Assembly: GCA_025667525.1 (NCBI GenBank)
Contig: CM046879.1
Coordinates: forward strand, 365,136,639 to 365,200,638
Source: Glebionis coronaria
Taxonomy: Eukaryota; Streptophyta; Magnoliopsida; Asterales; Asteraceae
DNA length: 64,000 nucleotides
Direction: 5' to 3'
Both the position numbers and the translations under genes were made by a program. The notes beneath the pieces are model-generated. The model was not told where the DNA came from. It worked only from the letters and a program-made list of their open reading frames with translations, and did no database searches. Positions 11,768 through 21,142 of the stretch are shown in pieces. Every line of letters begins with the position of its first letter. The stretch's first letter is position 1.

Positions 11768-12682
11768 TTAGCTTGTTGAAAGTGGTTTGTGGCACATGGT
11801 CATGTAATTCTTGTTCATCTCCGCGATTTGTCGGGTAAGTTCAGTTATCTCGGGATTGGAGGTAGTAGAAGAAACATTGACTCTCTGGATAGATCTTGAG
11901 GATGCGGATGAATCCCAATTCTTGTGGTGAGTAGTCATGTTTTCAATCAACTCTCTACACTCCTCCGGTCTCCTTTTCATAAAAGTACCACCGGCGGTGG
12001 CGTTGATCGTGTCACGATCACGAAAAGTGAGACCATTGTAGAAAGTATCAATGAGAGTGACGGGGAGCATGTTATGGTTTGGACAACGGTCGATCAAATC
12101 ATTGTATCGTTCCCAAGCATCAAAGAGCGATTCATCATTGTCTTGCATGAATCCACTAATTTGGTTACGAAGGCTTGTGACCATGGATGGTGGGAAGTAG
12201 CGCGACAAAAAGTGTTGAGTCATGTCATTCCATGTATGAATAGAATTCTTTGGGAGACGGTCAAACCATTTTTTGGCATGGTGAGAAAGCGAGTGGGGAA
12301 ATAGTTGAAGGCGAAGGTCATCCATAGAAACACCGGGTGATTTCATGCTTTGGGTGATGGTAATGAATTTGTCGAGGTGTTTGTTGGCATCATCATCTGG
12401 AATTCCGCGAAATGGGTTAGTTTGCACTTGTTGGATCATGTGATGCTTCAACGAAAACTCCTGAGCCGTGATGTGCATCGGCGCAATCGGGCCTCCGCGT
12501 CCGTTCATGGTGGGTTAACATAATTCCTCCATTGTTCGTAAATCAGGTAGGGGAACATTGTTGTTGTTGTTATTGTTATTCAAATTGAGTAGAGGTGGGT
12601 TATTATTGTTGTTATGAACACCAGCCATATCTAAATCTTCACGAGTCTCGGGCTCAGAATAATTTGAAGATCTAGTACGCAT
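11768..12682 (-). pseudogene. Athila gag core
   Basis: Likely start is ATG at 12682 (MRTRSSNYSEPE), which follows a pyrimidine tract and CTGCAG that resembles a 3' splice site. An Asn-rich stretch encoded by AAC/AAT repeats (12540-12620) leads to ELC and then TAA at 12515-12517, where a CAA would keep the frame open. The same frame continues as the retrotransposon gag domain (capsid-like; key phrases NPFRGIPDDDA, KKWFDRLP, FLSRYFPP, ESLFDAWERYNDLI) to TAG/TAA at 11768. Upstream, the ORF can be extended to 12883, but that part looks like leader. Confidence 0.9.
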
Positions 12683-12910
12683 ACACCTGCAGAAGAAAAA
12701 TATACAGAGAGAATATCTATATAATCTTTTTGGTGCAAAACCTTTGGAAAAGAATTGCTTTTTATGATTTTTCAATGTTTTTGTATTTTTGAAATTTTTT
12801 ATATTTTTAGGGTTTTTGAAAATTTTTAATGCAAGAAAAATAACGTTCAAAGAACGGATCCCAAAATTCAATGCATCTCTCACTAGAAACCGTTAATCTT
12901 AACGAAAAGA
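12683..12910 (-). other. Athila leader between primer site and gag
   Basis: About 230 bases of A/T-rich sequence with short TTTTT/AAAAA runs. A possible 3' splice site (TTTTCTTCTGCAG) precedes the gag ATG at 12682. Nothing else seen. Confidence 0.6.
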
Positions 12911-12926
12911 GCCGGCAGCGGCGCCA
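12911..12926 (-). other. Primer binding site, Athila (tRNA-Asp type)
   Basis: TGGCGCCGCTGCCGGC on the minus strand, two bases inside the LTR. This is the primer site form known from Athila and related Ty3 clades. Confidence 0.9.
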
Positions 12927-12928
12927 TT

Positions 12929-14612
12929 TAATACTAGGTTTTATCCAAGTATAAAAAGTTATCGTCCGATCTTTTAGAATTGATCACAAGTCTAAAGTGC
13001 GACTCAATTGTCTTTTGGTGAACAAGAGTATGTTTTGGTTTGGTTTTCTAATTTAAACTAAAAGCAAGAATGAAAATGTCGTTGAGCGAAATTAAAGCGT
13101 TTAAATATTAAACTAAAAGCTATTTAGAAAAACTTTATGTAAAAGTTTAAAACTTAAAAACATGTTCTATCGGAATATTGCAAATCATTTCAATCGGAAT
13201 GCACCAAAGTTAATACCATCGGAATATAATTAAAACGAGTCATCGGAATAATTCATGTGAACCATCGGAATATTAAGCTGAATACCCATCGGAATGTGAA
13301 ATACAACTCTGTCGGAATGATGCTTATCGGAATGAGCTAGATCGCAATGTTTCAGATCGGAATAACCCGAATACCATTGTCGCAAAGTGGTTCTGATTGG
13401 AATGTTGTAAAGTAAATTTGGGCAGAGTTTCGTCTTAACAAGGACCTTAGTACCGTCGGAATATGCGATCGCAATGAGCGATCGCAATCCAGATCGAAAT
13501 AAGGGAGAATGACCAAGTTATCGCAAAGTAGAACCCTTGATGGGTTATTGCGATAGAAACCAAGTAATCCGTCGGAATGTGTAGAATCCCCAATATTGCG
13601 ATGGAAGCAATACTTAATCCGAAATTGGTGGTAAGCTTAAAACTCAATAAGCACATACAATAAGCTAACTCATCCGAAACTTAAACAACTCAAAAAGCAT
13701 AAATTTGACAACTTCTTAAACATAAAAGATCATAAACTTTATGAAAGGAACTTTAAAGTGACTAAAACCTTTGAGAAATCTGAAAATCAATAAGCTAAAA
13801 CTTGAAATAAGCCAATAAGCATAAATAACTTATAGCTTATACGTGAGTGAGCTTATGTAGGAATAAAAGAAATGAACTTTCTAACCACACAACCTCAAAT
13901 TCAATCACGGATCATGAAGGATTCGGATCAAAAGCAAAGTTTCGGAATAAGAAATAAGCAAAATTCAAGGAATGTAGAAGGAGATTAAAGAACATAAAGC
14001 TTAAACTTAAACTTTTGATTAAAGAAACTCAAATACAAAGATTAATGAAAGCTTAAAAGAAAGGAAGGATGAAAAACTTAGTGAGAGAAAGTTTAGAACT
14101 TTCTCTCTCTAAAAACTAGAAAAGAAAAATTAAAAGTGCAACTAGCTAACCACCCTCCTAATGCGATTAGGAGGGTATTTATAGGGAAATGGGAAGTGCA
14201 TGTGTGGTGCTTCGTTATTTCTTTTCTTCTCGACTCGATTTAATTCTTAGTCTTTTCTCGACGTCGTCTCGGTATTCGAACTTGTCTTAATAATTTTCTT
14301 CTTTAATTTAGACTTAAGTTCTTCGACTTCATTAAACTTCCGTCTTTAGACTTTTTCTTCGATAAATCTTCAGAATAGGTCTTGGACATCCGTTCTTTAA
14401 GCACTCTTGATCTTTTGACTTCGTCTTTTCTTGTTTTCTTCGATAAAATCCCGTGAAAGCCCGTGTTTTCTTCCTTTTTCATCTTTTGGTCCTAAAACAC
14501 AATAAAAACACAGACCACGCATAATTGCGACTTTTATGACATAAAATACACGTTTTGGTCTTGTTATTATTGTAAATAAGTGGTAAAAGGATAAGTGTTT
14601 TCACACTTATTA
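12929..14612 (-). repeat. 5' LTR of the Athila element
   Basis: Same ends as the other LTR (TAATAAGTGTG at 14612, TATTA at 12929). A TATA box, TATAAATA (complement of 14175-14182), survives here but is changed in the 3' LTR. Immediately downstream in the RNA is a perfect 11-bp hairpin (ACCCTCCTAAT / ATTAGGAGGGT, loop CGC), then a second 11-bp hairpin at 14083-14107 (GAGAGAAAGTT with its complement). The U5/leader part (13160-13600) carries 11 exact ATTCCGA words in the RNA sense plus variants. Confidence 0.95.
14175..14182 (-). promoter_or_regulatory. TATA box in Athila 5' LTR
   Basis: TATAAATA on the minus strand, directly before the hairpin that would lie near the RNA 5' end. Assigned by motif and position only. 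Confidence 0.6.
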
Positions 14613-14617
14613 CAAAT
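14613..14617. other. Target site duplication caaat (right), Athila
   Basis: Second copy of the 5-bp duplication found at 3342-3346. Confidence 0.9.
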
Positions 14618-14732
14618 CAGTCTAAATTTTTATATAATCACTTGCATATGGATTTCATTCCACGCTTACAAATCTTTTCATCAAAAAACACACACACAAA
14701 CTCTTTCTCTCTCAAAAACACACAACACAACA
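14618..14732 (+). other. Leader of the accessory ORF
   Basis: A/T-rich with TTTTTATATAATC (possible TATA box near 14637) and CA-rich repeats (acacacaca) just before the ATG. Suggests that the accessory ORF may have had its own promoter or splice leader; evidence is weak. Confidence 0.3.
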
Positions 14733-17700
14733 ATGGCTTAATCTTCTTCCCAAAAAGTTGTAGAAATCACTCTTAACCCATCCACTCATGTCACCTTTCC
14801 CATCGAAGATATCATCTTTAATCCCAACAACATCACCCTAATCAAACCAGACACCATTAATCTGTTCCTGGGGATTAAGTAATGACTTACTTGTCCAAAA
14901 GTGTTTTACGTGAGGCATTGTTTAAGGATCCTAAAATGATGTTCCAAAATGTTTTGAAAGAATTATGGTTCACAGCACAAGCTTCTCACAACAAGAAATC
15001 AATAGAGTTTGATTCTACTACTTCTGGGATTCATGGTAAAATTGGTTTGAAATTAATTAGAAGGGTTTTGGGTCTAATCTATTTAGAAAACCCTAGTGAC
15101 TATGAAGCTATACCTGATGATTTTTTTATTGTTAAAAATTTCTTTAAAGAAATTGGGTATACTAAAGAGATCACTGAGAAGGGGGGCTTAAAAAGGAGCT
15201 GTTTGCCGCCAAGGTGGAAATTGATGATGACTATTCTCATTGAGTGTTTGGGGGGAAAACTAAAGGCCTTGAGAAGATAAACCAAAAGGATGCTATAATT
15301 TTATACTGTCTGGCCAAGGGAATAAAAGCTGATTTTGGAAGGATTATCTTTGAAGATCTCCATATGAAGCTGGAGAAAAAGACAAATGAGAAAAATGTTA
15401 TTTACATCAGTTTTATATCTCTCCTCTTTGCTAACCATCTTGGTGATGAGTTTTCTAAAATCCATGGAGATAATTGGTTTTTCGACCCTTTGATCTTACA
15501 CGCTGGAACATTCCAGTCAGCACCATTGATCCTCCTCTTACATAACCCATGCTGGACATCTTCTCAGCAGATGATCCAGTAGTGTACAAAGCTCCACAAG
15601 ACACTTCTCTAATTGGAGAAGGGAATCTGAAGGGCAAAAAGCCTGGAGCTTTTTCTGGACCACGTCAGATGCAAACGTCTATTAACACTGAGAATGTTAG
15701 ACATGAGTCTAAAAAGAGGAGATCCCTCACAAAATCTTCATCGGAGAAGGTTGCTGATGATACCAAAGGCCAAGCTTTGTAGAAACGCAAGTCCTCGGCC
15801 AAGGACACGAACCCAAGCTAGCCGTCACCTTAAGTCTCTGCTAGATGTAACATGCATAAAGAGGCCCGGAAGGCAACCCTTATCTCAATTTTTTTAGTAG
15901 ATAAGGGTGAAGATGGAGTGCACCCTCAGCTCAGTAGTGTTGACTCAGCATTGGTAAGTAATTTAAATCTAAATACATTTCCAGTTTCATTACCAATCTC
16001 TATCTTTTGTCACTCTGAGTCAACATCAGGGCGTGAGGCGTCAGCAAATACAACAGCTGACGTTGATCCCTAACTACATGTTTCTAATGATGTAGCACCC
16101 CCACAACAGCTGACGCTGACCCTGGACTATCTGGTGGTGAAGGAGTAGAAACTGACCTTCACACTGTAGGTGATGCTGAAAAGACCAACAAGGAAGTGCC
16201 TCTCACCACTGGCACCAATGTGGGACACTTGCCTACTTATATGTTCCGTATGTCTTTAGATGACTTGGCAAAATAGCTTAGGTTCAATGATACAGTTCCA
16301 GTCAATCTTGATGATAGTGAAGCTGAAGATGATACTGCTGAAGTAACACCAAAGACACCATCCCCCAGATCTGAACAGGTAAAAGAATTGACAAATCAAG
16401 TGTTAATTCTTCAATCACAGTGGCTAAACTGAAGGAGCAAAAGGTGCTTGTTGATGCTGAAATCACATCTCTTAAGGCAAGACCAATTCCTCCTACTGTT
16501 AATCAAATCAAGGATTTCATTATTGCTGCTCTAAATCCATTAGTCAAATATGTGGCCACCACCACTTCCCTTAAGCAAGAAATGTCATCTCTAATGGACT
16601 CCCTCAATAGTGCTACCATAGAGTTTCCACCAGATTTCACACCAATGCATGGCCAAGTAAATGATTTGTGTGACTCTGTGCCCAAGATAAAGGATAGGGT
16701 GGCGTTGTTGGAGAAATAGAAGTTGACCTTATCTGACGAGGTTCAACAGAAGCTGAATGCACTTGAAAGTGTTCCAGCAATGTTGGTCAAGGTATCTTCC
16801 ACTCTTGATCATATTTGTGGTCTCTTCCCTGCTGGCGGGTCATCAGAAGCTGTTGGGCAGTCTTCTGCTGAGGGGGAGAAAATCATCATGCTATTCCAAA
16901 ACATGCCCAAAAGAAGGCTCATAAACAACCTGTTGTCTATGAGTCACCATTTGCTGAGAAGATTCTAGCTAACGCTAAGGGGGAGTCTTCAGCCAAGGAC
17001 GATCATGTCGATGGAATGACCACGAGTAAGGATACAACTGATAGTGGTACACCTCCCTTTATACCCAAGAACAAAGGAGATTTTACATTGAATGATCGAC
17101 TGATCAAAGCTGGAGTGACCACTCAAAAAGAACTTGATAAACTGTACAAGCTCCAGCAAGAAGAAAAACTAAGAGATCTAAAGCTGAGCTTGTATGAACA
17201 AATTGGGAAGTCTGAAGTTGAAAGCCTTTTCAAGAAGCAGATGTTATATGAAAATTTTTGTATAACAAGACTAAACAGAAGAAATCTCTCACCAATCACC
17301 AATGTTGATATGCTGACTAGCAGAGGTGATATTCATCTCAAATTTTATAGGGGCGATGGGTCTGATGAGATCTTAGAAAACTTCTAAGGGAAGGAGATTT
17401 CTTAAACTGAATTGATTGAAATGAGTGAGAATATTGAGAAAATAAAATCCAAGATATGGGATGTAGTATGTACCAAAATTAAACACATCATGAGAAATCA
17501 TGAAAAATTGGGTGAGGTTCTTAATATAAGCACTGAAGTTTCTCTGGAGGATGAATATCCTATATTGGAGCTGAACAAAAGGGCCAATCTAATCAAACCT
17601 GGTGTGGGTGACATTTTTGTCACCACAAAGAAATACGAGGGCTTTGTTAAGTTTCAAAATCATCACCCTGGGAATGTACTAGATGAACCAGAATTAGGAA

Positions 17701-17896
17701 AGATAATGTTCAACCATCGTGAACGTCAAGACATTATTGGCATCAGTGACCTCGATGAAATGAACAATGGACTTCTTAGGAATATTCAAAGGATTTTTAC
17801 TCTCAGCATGGTGGCCCAGGACGTACTGATGCTGCAAGAACCTTCAGCATGTGCTTACTGGCTATACTGGACCACAGAAACTCAGATCCATTAATC
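14733..17896 (+). pseudogene. Accessory ORF of a SIRE-like Copia element, degraded (about 1000 codons)
   Basis: From ATG at 14733 a single ancestral protein can be followed through several frames. The third codon is already a stop (ATG GCT TAA); then come a segment with EITLNPSTHVTFP, 14882-15280, 15244-15582 (DAIILYCLAKGI), 15549-15782 (Lys/Ser-rich), 16420-16719 (coiled coil), 16723-16968, 17016-17387 and 17412-17894. No RT, integrase or protease motif is present. The N-terminal third is globular-looking with LPPRWK; the middle is low-complexity Ser/Lys/Pro; the C-terminal third is helical. It sits between unassigned sequence and a polypurine tract plus LTR, the place where SIRE elements carry an env-like or accessory ORF. 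I remember similar predicted proteins downstream of Copia pol in Asteraceae but cannot confirm this. Function unknown. Confidence 0.65.
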
Positions 17897-18099
17897 CAGT
17901 CTCCCATCATTGAAGAACGTCTAAGGAAGATTGAATAATCATTTGTATTGGTTTTGTTGTAATTTGTAATGTTTTATGAATAAATGATTATCTGATGTTT
18001 ATAAGTAATTATTGTTCAGTGCAAGTAAGAAGATGTTGTTATGCTCACTTACTACTGACTTTAGACTTAGGTTATTTGTATATCCAAATAGGAGGAGAT
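17897..18099 (+). other. 3' untranslated region and polypurine tract of the SIRE-like element
   Basis: A/T-rich tail of the accessory ORF ending in AATAGGAGGAGAT at 18086-18098, a polypurine tract immediately before the LTR start. Confidence 0.75.
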
Positions 18100-19010
18100 T
18101 GTTGGGTTAGTACTTACTAACCCTGAATCAACTCTAGGATTTGAATATAAAATCCCCCTAAGTGTTTCATGATCAGCAGTAAGGTCAGTCTGCTGAAGCA
18201 TGACAAGAGGAACAAAGTTCCTACTAAAGACTATGTTGTTGAAGGATGTTCAACTTTACTCTTCCAGTTAACTTATAATACAAAGGAGTTTTTGCTTCAA
18301 ATAGTAGGCGGTCTAGTTGCTGAAGAACAAGTACTGAAGAAGAGCTTTTAGTTCAGTTTGTTTTGACAATACCAAACTAAATGATGTCGATCTCCACTAG
18401 AATGTTGATGACACTTCAGTATTCTGATGGTTTGCATTAGGCGGGAAAAGATTACTTTGAGTCAAAGTAGGTTGCTTGTATAGTTAGCTATAAGTACAAC
18501 CTTTATCTTTTCTAGAATAGTTTATTATATACTTTGTACTGTTTATCCAACATAGGCATCAACCACCCACTAGATAAAACCATGCATAGGAACATGCAAA
18601 ATGTAAACCCTAGTTTTGCACTGCCTATATAAGGAGTGCACATTGAGAGGGAAAAGGTTAACCATTACAAGAGTAGAATCTCTAGTAAAACCTTCTCTCT
18701 CAATACCAACTAAACCATATAGCCAAGAAGCATATGAACGTTTAGATTGGAGCTTAGACCTTTAACTTTGGTTAGAAGTATAAGTAGAGGAGATCACCAT
18801 ACATTGTCATCAACCACATTGTTATTCCGCATACAAAGTGGGTTATAGATTCTTTAATGAGTTTTAATAAAATTCTATACTTTGAAAGTAGTGGTATTGT
18901 TGTTTTAATTGTTTTTAGTTCTTATCAATTGTTAAAACAACACACTTTAGTCGTGGTAAAGAGTTATTACTTAAGGTTGATAAGTAATAACGATTTACAA
19001 GGGACCAACA
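18100..19010 (+). repeat. LTR of SIRE-like Copia element, joined to internal sequence on both sides
   Basis: 911 bp from TGTTGGGTTAG to GGACCAACA, with TGTTGG/CCAACA inverted ends. A polypurine tract lies on its left and a primer site (TGGTATTAGAG, 19013) on its right, so it is at once a 3' LTR for the accessory ORF side and a 5' LTR for the gag side. A TATA box, CTATATAAGG, lies at 18625-18634, followed by a TCTCTCTC tract. There is no second copy in the window to measure divergence, and no target duplication can be tested. A 60-codon ORF inside is not convincing. Confidence 0.88.
18625..18634 (+). promoter_or_regulatory. TATA box in SIRE-like LTR
   Basis: CTATATAAGG about 275 bp after the last third of the LTR begins, followed by a pyrimidine-rich tract as in plant LTR promoters. 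Confidence 0.6.
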
Positions 19011-19012
19011 AG

Positions 19013-19024
19013 TGGTATTAGAGA
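19013..19024 (+). other. Primer binding site, SIRE-like Copia
   Basis: TGGTATTAGAGA two bases after the LTR, one C-to-T change from the initiator-methionine primer site TGGTATCAGAG. Confidence 0.8.
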
Positions 19025-19093
19025 AGTTTGATTAGAAAAAATCTTATTCTTTATTAAACTGCTCATTTAAAGTTTTCAAATCAAGATCCAAAA

Positions 19094-21142
19094 ATGGCTC
19101 AAGTAATGCCACATATCCTAGAGTATAGGGGTGGCCAAGTCAATGTTGCTCCTGTCATAGAGGTAGCTAATTTCACAAATTGGAAGAAGAGGTTCCTTGT
19201 CCACATGGTTGGGATTGAACCTCAATTCCTTGCAATCATTGAAAATGGTACATTTGTTCCCATGGTTGGGGATAATAGAAATCCTGAAGTACAATGGACT
19301 GTTGATGACAGAAAAGCTGCTAACCTAGACCAGCGTCTCAAAAGTCTCATAATGTCTATACTTCCAGATGACCAAATGAGTTCTGCTGTGAATTGCAAAA
19401 CAACTAGATCGACCTTTTTCTTTATCATGAGGGACCCTATGATGTCAAAGAAACAAGAATAATGGATTTAAAGCTTCAATACAACACCTTCAAACATAAA
19501 GAAGGGGAAACCCTCACATATACATTCACCAAATACAAAGAACTGATGAATGAACTAGTGAATGATGGTGTTGAGCTTTCAAAACATGAAATCAACACAG
19601 TTTTTGTTAATGCATTTCTAAAGAAGTGGCTCAGTTTCTGCCAATGCTTGATAAATGCTAATCACATTAAAGATTGTGATCTGGCCTATATTTTTGGGAA
19701 ACTAAAATATGAAAAAAAAACCTTGTTGATAGGATTTATGAAGGCTCAAGCAAGAGTAAATCATTAACCATTGCTACACCCTTATCTACAGCCTTCTTTA
19801 GTGAGGTTGTCATCCAAGACTACCAAGATAGTCATGATGATGAATAGGACACTAGAACTAGTGAGAAATATCTAAATGACCTCAAAGAGGAATTTCATGA
19901 AAGAGCTCTTCTGGCCAAGTCTAGAAGGCTTTTAAGATAGGAGGCAAGTTCTCCAGCACCACAAAAGCTTCAGCTGACACTGAATGCTACAAATGTGGAA
20001 AGGCTGTTCACTTTGCTATGGATTGTTATTCCAAAACATCCATTCTTTATTATTCCTCACCAGCTCAATCAAGACCATCTGGTCAATCATAATTTCAACA
20101 AAAAGAAATTGCTTCTACTTCCTTTCAGCAAAATAGGGCTGAACTTCGACCAAAAAAAGATTTTGAGGCAAAGTATTGTGAAATCAAAGCTAGATTGGCT
20201 CTCATGAGCACTAAAAGTTCTTCCTCCAATGCTACCAAGCAAGATAAGAACAAAGGGCTCATTGCTGAAGCTTATGAATGGGATGAAGAGGATGTCTCTT
20301 TAGATGATGATGAATTGGTTAATGTGAAAGTGCTAATGGCACTTGCTGATGATGAAGGCTCTAACTCCAATGTTGTTGCCAGAGAAAGTGCTAGAAATGG
20401 TGAATGGGTCAATATCACAATAAAAAAGGTACAAACTCTTCTTGAATTAGGAGATAAGGATGACATTAAATTTATCTTTGATTACCTGTGTATTGATCTA
20501 AGATTTGTTGAAGAAGAAAGATATAACCTGCTTGAAAAATATCATAAACTTGTTCTTAAACTTGATGATTTTGAAAGTAAGCTAATAGAGCTAAAAGAGG
20601 CTAAACTAGATATACTTACTTTTTAACAACTGAACAAAGAGATTCTGGATGTAAATACCTCCTTAAGAGTTGAACTAAAAGAAGCAAAAGATATTGTTAA
20701 ATATTGGATTAGAAACTCTGATAGGGTAAATCAATGCATCAATGAATAAATTATTTCTCAAAAGAGAAAAATGCTTGGTGCTGAAGGATCCTCTAGCACC
20801 AACTCAATTGATATTGTATTTGTCAAAACCTCAAATGAGGATGGTAGCTCGATCTCTGATGTTGTAAGGTCAGGTGAAAAGAATTTACCAAATCATGACA
20901 CTGGACATATCCTTCTTCCTGAGTTGCAAGTAGATGCTGACACTTCAGCACCTGTCGAATCTTCAGTTACTGAAGATGACTCAAATGATGATTTAGAGAA
21001 TGAAGTAAGTACCCCACTTCCTCCTTTGTAGAAGTTGGCTGGTGCTGAACCCTCTACTGGACCATAATCATTCCAGTCAATCATCAAGTCTCACAAAACA
21101 CACAAAGGTAGGTCTCCTAAGCATGTCAAAATTGACACTTTA
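19094..21142 (+). pseudogene. Copia gag, broken and truncated by an LTR insertion
   Basis: ATG at 19094 opens a Copia gag (UBN2/DUF4219 type): the N-terminal region with TNWKKRFLVHM, then LDQRLKSLIMSILPDD. A frameshift at about 19410 moves the HEGP/MDLKL segment to the frame at 19462-19767, which contains KHEINTVFVN. After stops and shifts, a CCHC knuckle (CYKCGKAVHFAMDC) is read at 19987-20028. From 20195 a long acidic and coiled-coil region (NGEWVNITIKKVQTLLE, DYLCIDLRFVEEERYNLLEKYHKL) runs to 20626, and after a stop to 21031. The element is cut at 21142 by a minus-strand Tekay-like LTR; protease, integrase and RT are absent from the window. Confidence 0.9.

Larger units (their letters stand above)
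3347..14612 (-). mobile_element. Athila-clade Ty3 retrotransposon, nearly complete
   Basis: Two 1.68-kb LTRs (3347-5029 and 12929-14612) bound a region coding on the minus strand for gag, protease, RT, RNase H and integrase in Ty3 order. Identical caaat sits outside both ends (3342-3346 and 14613-14617), the 5-bp target duplication. The primer site is the tRNA-Asp type typical of Athila. Coding is interrupted by a few stops and frameshifts only, so it is a fairly young, inactive copy. The long region after pol (5030-7064), where some Athila elements carry an env-like ORF, has none. Its insertion separates 3341 from 14618. Confidence 0.95.
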
